In this document: one piece after another, positions 25,121 through 33,286 of the stretch
Numbering within the stretch: position 1 is the stretch's first letter
How the letters are laid out: each line of letters starts with the position of its first letter
DNA from: Streptomyces sp. A2-16
Lineage (GTDB): Bacteria > Actinomycetota > Actinomycetes > Streptomycetales > Streptomycetaceae
NCBI RefSeq assembly: GCF_018128905.1
Contig: NZ_CP063808.1
Location: forward strand, 4,960,001-5,024,000
Direction: 5' to 3'
Length of the DNA: 64,000 nucleotides
Made by a program: the position numbers and the translations under genes
The notes under the pieces: model-generated
What the model was told of the DNA's origin: nothing
The model's database searches: none
Seen by the model: the letters and a program-made list of their open reading frames with translations, nothing else

Positions 25121-25351
25121 ATGGGGCGCACTCCCGGCCGCGCGTATGCGTCGTACCAGGCCCAGTACGCTCGAAGCAACGAGATCGTGGCCGCGGCCGC
25201 TTTGGATGACGCCGGCCGCCACCCCGACTGCCGCTCCGGCAACGCCGACGTCCGCTGGATGCTCATCCATCTCGTCGAGGAGACCGGACGGCACGCGGGG
25301 CACGCGGACATCGTGAGGGAGCTGCTTGACGGGGCGAAGGGGTACTACTAG
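25121..25351 (+). pseudogene. Truncated DinB/DUF664-type protein, C-terminal half
   Basis: 76 codons. The end VRWMLIHLVEETGRHAGHADIVRELLDG is the C-terminal signature of the DUF664/mycothiol-dependent DinB family, whose proteins are about 160-170 residues. The N-terminal helices are absent, so this is a fragment, though a shortened product from ATG 25121 could still be made. Its TAG stop coincides with the left edge of the IS element that follows. Confidence 0.65.
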
Positions 25352-25365
25352 CTCTCTCCGGTGGG

Positions 25366-26252
25366 TCACGACCGGAGCCAAGGTCGGATCGAGGCAACGG
25401 TGACGGTGCCGTAGAAGACGTAGGCGCGTTCGTCGAACCTCGTCGCCACAGCCCGGAAGCTCTTAAGGGCATTGATCGTCCGCTCCACCTCGTTCCTGCG
25501 TTTGTAGATCGTCCTGTCGAAGCCAGCGGGCCGACCGCCCCTGCTGCCTTTGTGCCGTCGGTTGGCCCGCTGGTTCTTCGGTTCGGGGATCGTGTGCTTG
25601 ATCTGGCGTCGCCGCAGGTAGCGGCGGTTGCGGCGGGATGAGTAAGCCCTGTCTCCGCCGAGGTGGCCAGGCCGAGTCCGCGGTCGCCCGCCATCCCGGC
25701 GGGCGACACGGACACACTCCATGACCGGGATGAGCTGCGGGGCGTCGCCCCGCTGCCCCGGGGTGATCAGCAAGGCGAGTGGGCGGCGTCCGCCCTCACC
25801 GGCAAGGTGGATCTTGCAGGTCAGGCCGCCCCGTGAGCGTCCCAGGCCCTGATCGGGGCGGTGCTGCAGGGGCGTGTGTCTTTTCCCGGAAGCCGCGGGG
25901 GTTTCTTACGTGCTCCCGCAGCGTGTTGGTGGGCCCGGTAGGAGGTGGAGTCCACGCTCACCATGGACCAGTCGATGCGGCCTTCCGCGTCAGCATCGGC
26001 GAGGACAGCCGCGAAGAGCTTGTCCCATGTGCCATCCGCTGACCAGCGCCGATGCCGCTCGTACACGGTCTTCCACCGACCGAAACGCGCAGGCAGATCC
26101 CGCCACGGTACCCCGGTGCGCTGCCGGAACAGAATCCCGTTGATCACCCTGCGATGACTCTCCCAACGGCCCCCGTGCTGACCGGACTTCGGTAGATGTG
26201 GCTTCAGCCGGGCCCATTCTTCATCTGTGAGATCTCCGCGCCCCATGAGCAT
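25366..26252 (-). CDS. IS5-family DDE transposase made by -1 frameshifting
   Basis: The first frame (26252 to 25821; probable start ATG 26246, MGRGDLTDEEW) carries the N-terminal helix-turn-helix domain and the first DDE Asp in WSMVSVDSTSYRAH. The second frame (to 25366) continues with RSRGGLTCKIHL, LALLITPGQRGD, GGDRAYSSRRNRRYL with the second Asp, and NEVERTINALKSFRAVATRFD with the catalytic Glu. The frames join at a GGGAAAA heptamer in the correct phase for a -1 slip. No other lesion is visible, so the element may be active. Alone, the first frame would give a 143-residue protein ending AHGAA. Confidence 0.85.
25881..25887 (-). other. Slippery heptamer for -1 ribosomal frameshifting
   Basis: On the transposase strand the sequence is G GGA AAA in the zero frame, a classic X XXY YYZ site. 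After the slip the reading continues G-K-R-H-T and enters the second transposase frame exactly. Confidence 0.7.
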
Positions 26253-26300
26253 GCCAACGAACCAAGGCTGTGGCAGTCACAAGATCCGCCGGACACGGCC

Positions 26301-26460
26301 TAGGCTTCCGCCCGGCGGGCCGCAGCGCCAGCCAGAGGAGAGCTCCGCCGAGCAGCACGGCGGGTATCCCCATGGCGAACACACCCGTGGCCAGGAAAGC
26401 GATTCCGATCACGACGCCTACGATTCCGGCGAAAAGGGCTCTCAGCGAACTTGGGGACAC
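26301..26460 (-). pseudogene. Small two-span membrane protein, 3' end cut by the IS
   Basis: From GTG 26460 (ribosome site GGAG 7 bases upstream) the peptide reads SSLRALFAGIVGVVIGI, then ATGVFAMGIPAVLLGGALLWLALR and a basic GRKPRP, after which it enters the insertion sequence. Two hydrophobic spans are clear. Reading through the IS end would add about 25 foreign residues up to a stop at 26221. The function of the intact protein is unknown. Confidence 0.6.
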
Positions 26461-26601
26461 GTCAGCTCCAGGCGGAGGAGGTGAAGCGGTACAGGGGCAG
26501 GCATCCTGCCCCACCCATCACCCCCCCCGACACATCGGGGACATCGGGCAAACCTCGCGAGGAACTGGAGAATGTGCCGAGTGGGGCCCCAAGCCCATGA
26601 T

Positions 26602-26621
26602 CTCAACTCAGCACAGTCCCT
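26602..26621. repeat. Candidate IS end, copy 2
   Basis: CTCAACTCAGCACAGTCCCT, 17 of 20 identical to 23207-23226, with no transposase next to it. Probably a solitary terminal repeat left by an older element. Confidence 0.4.
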
Positions 26622-26700
26622 AGCCGCGTGGACCGCACGGAACGCATCACCAGCATCGTCTGCCACCTGCTGTTCGAACCGACCCAGCCACTGCACGGGG

Positions 26701-27684
26701 TCAACGGTCGCCCGCCCCCGTTCGCAGCAGGGCCGCTCCGAGTGGGGTCAGGGTGTGCAGGACCGTGTTGGCGTGGCGGTGGCTGGTGATCAGGCCGGCG
26801 TCGCGCAGTACGGCGGTGTGATGGCTGGCCGTCGTGGGGGTCACGCCGGCCCGGCGGGCGGCCTCGGTGGTGGTGGAGCCGGTCGCGCTGGCTCTCAGGA
26901 TGGCGGCGCGGGTAGGGCCGAGCAGCCCGTTCAGCGGTGGGGCGTCCGCGTGCGGGGTCGTCGTCGGCAAGTGGTGGAGGGGGTAGAGGAGAACGGACGG
27001 GAGCCCGGGGTCGGCCAGAGCGATGGGTGCCTGCCAGCAGAAGTGGGACGGGATCAGGAGCAGCCCCTGCCCGTCGAGGTGGACGTCGCGGTGGTCCGGA
27101 TACGGATCGATCTCCAGGACCGGTGGCCGCCAGTGAATCGTGGGGCCCAGTCCCGCGAGCAGGCCTTCGGTCCCCGCGTGGAACAGGGTGTGGGCGTGCC
27201 GGGCCCGTTCGGCGTGCAGCCGTTCCTGGATGTACTCCTCGTGCGGGGCGATCGCGGCACGGTGGTAGGCGCGCAGGGCGCCCACGAGTTGTTCGCGCAG
27301 GTCCGGCTCGGTGAGCCGGCGTGTCCAGGCCGGGGCCCCGACGGCCCGGTTGAGCGCGTCGACCTCGCGCGCGACCCGCTCGCACGGCGTCGCCAGAACT
27401 GCCTCCAGCCCGGCGTCCAGTCCTTGGGTGCCCTCCGGTGGCGTCAGGAAGTCGGGGAAGTAGCTGGCGCGGGGGAAGAGCGGCAACAGGAAGGTCTTCA
27501 CCGTCCGTTCGAGCCCGGCCAGGCGCAGCGACTCACATGCGGCGCGGAACCAGGGCGCGTAGGCCCAGCGGCCTTCGCGGGTCTGGAGCCGGTGCAGACT
27601 GACCGCGATCTCCCACAGTGCGTGCGGTTCGGTCGCCACTCTGACCCTGGTGAGGTCCTCGGACGTGAAGTGAAAGCGGAGCAT
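26701..27684 (-). CDS. DUF5937/ArsR-type winged-helix regulator
   Basis: 327 residues. The N-terminal region starts MLRFHFTSEDLTRVRVA, as in the DUF5937 sensor domain found in actinomycete regulators, and the C-terminal 90 residues are an ArsR-like winged helix (LLGPTRAAILRASATGSTTTEAARRAG, then TASHHTAVLRDAGLI with a beta wing HANTVLHTLTPLG). It is divergent from the secreted I36-like protein gene 140 bases away and may regulate it. A second protein of the same architecture is encoded at 58877-59989. Confidence 0.85.
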   Translation of the reverse strand: MLRFHFTSEDLTRVRVATEPHALWEIAVSLHRLQTREGRWAYAPWFRAACESLRLAGLERTVKTFLLPLFPRASYFPDFLTPPEGTQGLDAGLEAVLATPCERVAREVDALNRAVGAPAWTRRLTEPDLREQLVGALRAYHRAAIAPHEEYIQERLHAERARHAHTLFHAGTEGLLAGLGPTIHWRPPVLEIDPYPDHRDVHLDGQGLLLIPSHFCWQAPIALADPGLPSVLLYPLHHLPTTTPHADAPPLNGLLGPTRAAILRASATGSTTTEAARRAGVTPTTASHHTAVLRDAGLITSHRHANTVLHTLTPLGAALLRTGAGDR

Positions 27685-27824
27685 CCGTTTCCCCAGGGGG
27701 TACTGGTGCCGACCTGCGAAGTGTCACTGGACTCGCATGAGCATGACAGCGATACGCGAGGCCGGGAAACATGAATTCCCGCCAGCCGTAGGCCCGTTGG
27801 CACAGTCCACTGGAAGGGTACGAA

Positions 27825-28271
27825 ATGTTCCCGCACGAACAGGAGCACAACCGCAAGTCCAGCCGCACCCCACATCGGGGCCGCCGGGGTCTCGCCGCCG
27901 CGGCGCTCACCCTCGCCACGGCCGCCCTGGGCCTGATCGCACCGAGTTCCGCGAGTGCCACGGCGCAGGCGTGGGAGTGCAACAGCGGCAGCGTGTGCGT
28001 CTACAGCGGCAACAACGGCACGGGCAGCCGATGTTCATGGAGCAACGCCGACCCGGACTGGTACAGCGGTGACATCCAGTGCTCGTGGGCCGACAACCAG
28101 GTAGTCAGGTCGATCTACAACCGCGGCACGTCCTCCTCGTACAACTGGGTCGTCCTCTACACCGGCGCCAACTACACCGGCGACCACTACTGCTGGGCGC
28201 AGAACGGCGGCTTCGGATCAGAGTTCAACACCAAGATCCGCTCCCACCGCTGGCGCACTTCCTGCTCATGA
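27825..28271 (+). CDS. Secreted beta/gamma-crystallin-like protein (I36 peptidase-inhibitor family)
   Basis: 148 residues: a signal peptide with RRGLAAAALTLATAALGLIAPSSASA, then about 100 residues with Greek-key-type repeats (VCVYSGNNGTGSRCSW, VVLYTGANYTGDHYCW) and several Cys, as in the I36/SMI-type metalloprotease inhibitors of Streptomyces. It is exported and may inhibit a protease or bind Ca2+. A very strong hairpin follows the stop. The DUF5937 regulator is divergent. Confidence 0.85.
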   Translation: MFPHEQEHNRKSSRTPHRGRRGLAAAALTLATAALGLIAPSSASATAQAWECNSGSVCVYSGNNGTGSRCSWSNADPDWYSGDIQCSWADNQVVRSIYNRGTSSSYNWVVLYTGANYTGDHYCWAQNGGFGSEFNTKIRSHRWRTSCS

Positions 28272-28278
28272 CCGGATG

Positions 28279-28324
28279 ACAGGTGCGGGCGGGCCCCGGA
28301 GAGCCGGGGCCCGCCCGCACCTGT
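28279..28324 (+). terminator. Perfect 21-bp hairpin terminator
   Basis: Arms 28279-28299 and 28304-28324 pair completely with a four-base AGAG loop, 8 bases after the I36-like gene. Confidence 0.88.
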
Positions 28325-28565
28325 CGCTCGCCATGCGGCACGAACGCCACGGCGCCAGCCCAGCCCGTCAGACGCCGGCCTCGCCCAGGGCACCTTCGTC
28401 TGCCGCCATCCCGGCCGGACGGCCGGCGATGTGTGGCGCTGCTCTCCCACACGGTTGTGCGTGGCGCCCGATGAGTTCTGCTCGAACGCCGTGCCCATGG
28501 GCGAGGCCGTGCGACCGCGGCTGGACAGAGCCGTCAGACCGGCAGAAGCGTCGCGGCCCGCGCCC

Positions 28566-29294
28566 TCACCGCCCCGCCGACCGACTTGGCGAGACCGTGC
28601 TGATCGCCGGCGGAGTGAGCACGACCTGCGGCTGACCCGCGACCGGAGGCGGCGGGGTCAGGTCCTGGGCCGGGAGCTCTGGCGGGGTGGTCTCCTGGAC
28701 GAGGACCTGATCGAAGTCGACAAGGCCGGTCTTCTCCACGACCGTGATGTGCTCCAGTACGGTGTCGTTGGCCTGGGTTGCGAGGGCTCGGATCAGCGAG
28801 TTCTTCGTGGTGGTGCGGACGCTCGCGATCGTGGAGAGGATCTGGCCGTTCGCCGCGCGCACGACGGTGACCAAGTCGGTCTCGAACTGCTCGCCGCTCT
28901 CCGCGTTCAACCGGAACACAAAGCTCTGCTGCTGCGGCGACGACTGGTTGGGCAGCGTGATGCCCAACCGAACGGCCGCATCGCGACAGGCGGCGTCCAT
29001 CGACGCAACTCCGTCGATCAGACGCTCCCCAACGGTCTTGACCGCCTTCGTCCTGCTCTTCTCCAACGCCATCTGCCCGACGGGGTACTCCCACAGCCCC
29101 GCCGCGCGCACCTTGACCACGAAGTCCCGGTCGGCTTCCGTCAGCGCTCCGGTTGCCGGGGTGGCGATGACCCGGTCTTGCGCGGTGTTGACCTTCTGGA
29201 CTCCGAGCATGGCGGGGTAGAGGAGAGAGGCCAGGGTGGTCACCACTGCTCCACCCATGATGAGAGTTCCCGCCGCTTTCCGTGAAACGAGCAC
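28566..29294 (-). CDS. Secreted DUF4142 family protein
   Basis: 242 residues from GTG 29294 (AGGAGA six bases upstream). An N-terminal hydrophobic segment (AAGTLIMGGAVVTTLASLLYPAML) acts as signal or anchor. The core follows the DUF4142 helical pattern: TEADRDFVVKVRAAGLWEYPVGQMALEKS with AVKTVGERLIDGVASMDAACRD. The tail is Pro/Thr/Gln rich. The family is found outside the membrane in many bacteria and is poorly understood. It stands alone, with a gap of about 240 bases containing the I36 terminator on one side and the decayed response regulator on the other. Confidence 0.8.
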   Translation of the reverse strand: MLVSRKAAGTLIMGGAVVTTLASLLYPAMLGVQKVNTAQDRVIATPATGALTEADRDFVVKVRAAGLWEYPVGQMALEKSRTKAVKTVGERLIDGVASMDAACRDAAVRLGITLPNQSSPQQQSFVFRLNAESGEQFETDLVTVVRAANGQILSTIASVRTTTKNSLIRALATQANDTVLEHITVVEKTGLVDFDQVLVQETTPPELPAQDLTPPPPVAGQPQVVLTPPAISTVSPSRSAGR

Positions 29295-29419
29295 GGTGTC
29301 TCCTGATTCCGGTTTTCGGAACCCGCACGCACAGGAATACGGATGTGAGGTCCCACAGAACCTCCTTGGGCTCGCAATGGATTGGTAAAGCCGATCAGTG
29401 TTCGGCTCTCTGCCTCAAG

Positions 29420-29996
29420 GTGGCATGGGCCCAGCCCACCGCTCGCCCCCTCCACCTGCGGGTGTTCATCCCGGACGACCACGTGGTGGTACGCCGAGGG
29501 GTGCGCGACCTGTTGGACGCCGAACCGGACATCGTCGTAGCCGGGGAGGCGGCCGACGCCCGGTAAACACTCGCCCGGGTGCCCGCGGTCCGCCCGCATG
29601 TCGCGGTGCTCGACGTTCGCCTCGGCGCGGGAGAAGGCGGAGGCGGGGGCGGGGGCAGGGATCATGCGAGGGTGGAGGTGTGCCGTGAGCTGCGGGACTG
29701 GAGGCCCGAGCCGGCCTGGCCTCATGCTGACCTCGTTCGCCGATGAGGCGCTCTTCGACGCCATCATGGCGGGTGCCGCCGACTATGTTCTCAAGCGGAT
29801 CGACCGCTCCGACCTGGTCGCCGCCGTACGCACGGTGGCCTGCGGCGAGTCCATTGCTGGATCCCCGGGCGACCGCGCGAGTGATGGCGCGGCTGCGTGA
29901 TCCACACCCGGAGCACGAAGCCCCCTACCTGACAACGGAGTTGGAGCGGCTGTCGTCACGCGGGCCGGAGATCCTGGAGCTGATCGGTGAGGAGCT
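29420..29996 (+). pseudogene. Decayed NarL/DevR-type response regulator
   Basis: Three frames are needed: LHLRVFIPDDHVVVRRGVRDLLDAEPDIVVAGE ending at a TAA (29564), then PHVAVLDVRL with an insertion rich in GGAGGCGGGGGC near 29635-29660, then LMLTSFADEALFDAIMAGAADYVLK, and after a further shift LLDPRATARVMARLRD and ELERLSSRGPEILELIGE. The receiver phospho-Asp region and the start of the LuxR-type domain are recognisable; the DNA-binding helix is gone. It is tail to tail with a decayed sensor kinase. Confidence 0.85.
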
Positions 29997-30465
29997 GCCG
30001 GCATGGGCAGGACGGCCTCGTCGCCTGCGTGGAACCCCGCACCGCCCCACTTCCCAGTCGGTAGAGGTTGCCGAAGACCTCGTCCCGGACGCGGATGAGC
30101 GCGTCCAGGAAGGTGCGCATCGTCGGATGGCGCTCGAACAACCGTAGCTGTTCGGGTGCCGCGTCGGATCCGTGAGGCGCAGTGGCACCGGCTCACGGAT
30201 CAGCTCACCGAGGATGCCGTGGCCGCAGGGGCCCGATCGATGCGGACCCCGAGGTCGTCGGCCATGCCGACCGGCAGAAACCACGACAACCTTTGCTCGT
30301 CGCCGATCACTCCGAAAGCTCCGCACTCGGCGTCGGTCAAGGGCGACGGCCGCCTCTCCACGATGCCGCCGAGCACCTAGGCCGGTTCGAGGCCGCGTCC
30401 GATGTTCGTGATGACGTCCAGGAGGCTGTGCATTCGGTCCGGGACGGCGAGCCGCGACCGCGAAA
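29997..30465 (-). pseudogene. Decayed DevS-type GAF sensor kinase fragment
   Basis: Leftward reading in changing frames gives the N-terminal GAF domain of an actinomycete DevS-like kinase: DRMHSLLDVITNIGRGLEPA then a stop, LGGIVERRP, DAECGAFGVIGDEQRLSWF, GHGILGELIREPVPLRLTD, then FERHPTMRTFLDALIRVRDE and VFGNLYRLG. The second GAF and histidine kinase domains are missing. With the adjacent response-regulator relic it represents a lost two-component system. Confidence 0.8.
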
Positions 30466-30669
30466 GCACTGAGGCAGACTTGACGATTCGGGCATTCCCG
30501 GCGCTCCTGGACCGGTCGGTGCACAGCAGCGTACAGCCGCGACGCGATGCGAAGTGCGCCCGTCCACGAAGCGGTGCGAAGAAGGGCCGTTCGACCCCAT
30601 CGACGGGCCGCACTGGGGCTGTTGGACCCTATCCGGGCCGGGTGCCTCACCGCCGATCATGGGGCGACG

Positions 30670-30717
30670 GCCGGGAAGGGCCAACTTCATATACCCGCAC
30701 ACCTGGCCCTTCCCGGC
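30670..30717. promoter_or_regulatory. Perfect 14-bp inverted repeat before ctaD
   Basis: GCCGGGAAGGGCCA (30670-30683) and its exact complement (30704-30717) are separated by an AT-richer 20-base spacer and end 19 bases before ATG 30737. It may be an operator around the promoter or a leader hairpin controlling the oxidase gene. Confidence 0.55.
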
Positions 30718-30736
30718 TCGTCCACAGCATGAGCTC

Positions 30737-32449
30737 ATGGGAGGACGCCGTCCGGTGGACGAAATTCAACAGGTGGGCGCCGCGCGGTCAGGTGCCGTTG
30801 CGCCCGCGGCGGACAAGGCATCCGCACCTGCGCGACGCCTGACGCCCCGGCCGGCGTGGACGGAGTGGCTGACGACCACCGACCACAAGAAGATCGGCAC
30901 GATGTATCTCGTCACCGCGTTCGCCTTCTTCCTCGTCGGCGGCGTGCTGGCATTGATGATGCGCGCCGAACTCGCCCGCCCCGGACTGCAGATCATGTCC
31001 ACCGAGCAGTTCAACCAGGCGTTCACCATGCACGGCTCGATCATGTTGCTGATGTTCGCCATGCCCCTTTTCACCGGCTTCGCCAACTGGATCATGCCGC
31101 TGCAGATCGGCGCGCCCGATGTGGCCTTCCCCCGGCTGAACATGCTGGCCTACTGGCTCTTCCTGTTCGGCTCCTCGATCGCCGCTTTCGGCTTCCTCAC
31201 CCCCGGCGGAGCCGCCGACTTCGGCTGGTTCCTGTACGCCCCGCTCTCCGACGCCGTCCACTCGCCCGGGCTCGGCGCCGACCTGTGGATCATGGGCGTG
31301 GCCCTGTCCGGCTTCGGCTCGATCCTCGGCGCGGTCAACTTCATCACCACGATCATCTGCATGCGCGCGCCGGGCATGACCATGTTCCGCATGCCGATCT
31401 TCACCTGGAACGTGCTGCTGACCGGCGTACTGGTCCTGATCATCTTCCCGGTACTGGCGGCCGCGTTGTTCGCCCTGGAGTGCGACCGCAAGTTCGGCAG
31501 TCATGTCTTCGACGCGGCCAACGGCGGTGCGCTGCTGTGGCAGCACCTGTTCTGGTTCTTCGGCCATCCGGAGGTGTACGTCCTCGCGCTCCCGTTCTTC
31601 GGCATCGTCTCCGAGGTGGTGCCGGTCTTCTCCCGTAAGCCGATGTTCGGCTACATGGGCCTGATCGGCGCGACCATCGCGATCGCGGGCCTGTCGGTGA
31701 CAGTGTGGGCCCACCACATGTACGTCACCGGCGGCGTGCTGCTGCCCTTCTTCGCCTTCATGACCTTCCTCATCGCGGTTCCGACCGGCGTGAAGTTCTT
31801 CAACTGGATCGGCACCATGTGGAAAGGCTCCCTGTCCTTCGAGACGCCGATGCTGTGGACCACCGGCTTCCTCATCACCTTCGTCTTCGGCGGCCTGACC
31901 GGCGTGATCCTCGCCTCGCCGCCGCTGGACTTCCACCTGTCCGACTCCTATTTCGTCGTCGCCCACTTCCACTACACGGTCTTCGGTACGGTCGTATATG
32001 CGATGTTCGCCGGCTTCCACTTCTGGTGGCCGAAGATGACCGGCAAGATGCTCGACGAGCGTCTCGGCAAGCTCACCTTCTGGACGCTCACAGTCGGCTT
32101 CCACACCACCTTCCTCGTCCAGCACTGGCTGGGCGTCGAGGGCATGCCCCGCCGGTACGCCGACTACCTCGCCGCCGACGGCTTCACGGCCCTCAACACC
32201 CTGTCCACCATCGGCTCGTTCCTGCTCGGCCTGTCGATCCTGCCGTTCGCCTACAACGTCTGGAAGACAGCGAGGTACGGCAAGCCGGTCGAGGTCGACG
32301 ACCCCTGGGGCTACGGACGCTCGCTGGAGTGGGCCACCGCGTGCCCACCGCCGCGGCACAACTTCACCTCTCTGCCGCGCATCCGCTCCGAGGCCCCGGC
32401 CTTCGACCTGCACCACCCCGAGATCGCCGCACTCGAAGCGGGGAGCTGA
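30737..32449 (+). CDS. ctaD: Cytochrome c oxidase subunit I (aa3-type), orphan copy
   Basis: About 570 residues with twelve hydrophobic spans. Heme and copper ligands are visible: FTMHGSIMLLMF (heme a His), WFFGHPEVYVLALPFFG (CuB His and cross-linked Tyr), WAHHMYVTG (CuB His pair), and VAHFHYTVFGTVVY (heme a/a3 His). The N-terminal EWLTTTDHKKIGTMYL is the usual CtaD start. ATG 30737 has no ribosome site; GTG 30755 has GGGAGG 10 bases upstream and may be the true start. No subunit II, III or assembly gene lies nearby, so this is a second, stand-alone copy that must borrow partners from the main operon. Confidence 0.93.
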   Translation: MGGRRPVDEIQQVGAARSGAVAPAADKASAPARRLTPRPAWTEWLTTTDHKKIGTMYLVTAFAFFLVGGVLALMMRAELARPGLQIMSTEQFNQAFTMHGSIMLLMFAMPLFTGFANWIMPLQIGAPDVAFPRLNMLAYWLFLFGSSIAAFGFLTPGGAADFGWFLYAPLSDAVHSPGLGADLWIMGVALSGFGSILGAVNFITTIICMRAPGMTMFRMPIFTWNVLLTGVLVLIIFPVLAAALFALECDRKFGSHVFDAANGGALLWQHLFWFFGHPEVYVLALPFFGIVSEVVPVFSRKPMFGYMGLIGATIAIAGLSVTVWAHHMYVTGGVLLPFFAFMTFLIAVPTGVKFFNWIGTMWKGSLSFETPMLWTTGFLITFVFGGLTGVILASPPLDFHLSDSYFVVAHFHYTVFGTVVYAMFAGFHFWWPKMTGKMLDERLGKLTFWTLTVGFHTTFLVQHWLGVEGMPRRYADYLAADGFTALNTLSTIGSFLLGLSILPFAYNVWKTARYGKPVEVDDPWGYGRSLEWATACPPPRHNFTSLPRIRSEAPAFDLHHPEIAALEAGS

Positions 32450-32452
32450 GCC

Positions 32453-32932
32453 ATGGCTCAGCCCGTCGTGTCCCTTGGCGCCACGCTGGTGACCGCGGTC
32501 GGCTGCGTCTGGTACCTCCCAGCCTTCGCCGATCTGCGCGCGGGGGCCGACCTGCCGTACTCCCGCACCGCGGCGGCGGCCTGCCTGACAGGCTGGACCA
32601 CGCTCGCGGTCATCGTCGTACTCCTCCTCTACGGCGTGCCGTGGCAGGCGACATGCGTCATGGCGGCGGCCGGTGCCACCGTCACGGTTGCTCTGCCGAT
32701 CCGCGCCGCCGCTCAACACCACCACGAGGCGCGGAAACTAACCCGCCACTGGGCGACACCAGCACCCGGCCTGCCCCAGCACAGCAGGAGCCACGCCCCC
32801 TCCCGGTTCGCCGTCGCCGCCCTCCTCGGCTGCGGCCTGGTCGGCGCCACGGTCACTGTTCGGTATGCGCTGGACGAGCGCGCGCACCCGGCCGTTCTCC
32901 ACCACGAGGTGGTGTCGAGGCGCTCGAGTTGA
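32453..32932 (+). CDS. Small membrane protein paired with ctaD
   Basis: 159 residues starting 3 bases after the ctaD stop. Hydrophobic spans: near 5-25 (VSLGATLVTAVGCVWYLPAF), 42-62, 64-84 (ATCVMAAAGATVTVALPI) and near 118-138. There is a His cluster (AAQHHHEAR) after the third span and another (AVLHHEVV) near the end. I recognise no family. The tight spacing suggests co-translation with the oxidase subunit; the His residues could bind metal, but this is speculation. The last codons overlap a relic on the other strand. Confidence 0.7.
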   Translation: MAQPVVSLGATLVTAVGCVWYLPAFADLRAGADLPYSRTAAAACLTGWTTLAVIVVLLLYGVPWQATCVMAAAGATVTVALPIRAAAQHHHEARKLTRHWATPAPGLPQHSRSHAPSRFAVAALLGCGLVGATVTVRYALDERAHPAVLHHEVVSRRSS

Positions 32933-33080
32933 CGGTGATGTTGCCGGCGTTGCCGTTGGTGCCCAGCAGGATCTTCGCGTTGCTCACCGTGTTGTCCTAC
33001 GTCGCCAGCCCGTCGGTGCCGGTCCCCGGGGCCACCTTCACCATGTTGCCGGTCTGTGAGCCGTAGTACCGGTATGTCGA
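32926..33080 (-). pseudogene. Fragment of a secreted-type protein with an in-frame stop
   Basis: Leftward translation gives STYRYYGSQTGNMVKVAPGT, GTDGLAT, a TAG stop, then DNTVSNAKILLGTNGNAGNITVNS. The Asn/Gly/Thr-rich beta-type composition resembles C-terminal modules of secreted Streptomyces glycosidases. Nothing continues it on either side. The rest of 32933-33286 holds no gene I can support. Confidence 0.45.
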
Positions 33081-33286
33081 CGCCCTGGCCCTACTCGCCC
33101 GTGCGGCGAAGCGCCTCGCCCGTCCGATCGGCGGCTGAACGCCACCGTGGTCCACCTCCGGGTGCCATCAGCGCGTGGTGAATGCTTCCCGGCCGGGCTG
33201 AGACCGGGCGGACGGCGGTCGAAGCCTCGACGCACCGCGGTCGCCGCTGCCCGAGCGGGCCACGGCGACCGATTCCGGGCGGTTTC

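Larger units (their letters stand above)
25351..26302 (-). mobile_element. IS5-family insertion sequence (IS427-like group), about 950 bp
   Basis: A two-frame transposase is bounded by imperfect terminal repeats: TCCGGTGGGTC at 25357-25367 and GATCCGCCGGA (complement TCCGGCGGATC) at 26283-26293. TA, or CTAG when one more base on each side is included, stands just outside each end, as expected for the target duplication of this group. The element is inserted in the 3' part of a leftward small membrane-protein gene. Exact ends are uncertain by a base or two. Confidence 0.7.

Noticed and set aside
30788..32725. 645-codon leftward frame opposite ctaD
   Set aside because: Composition is Glu/Gly/Arg/His shadow type; ctaD on the other strand has all heme and copper ligands.
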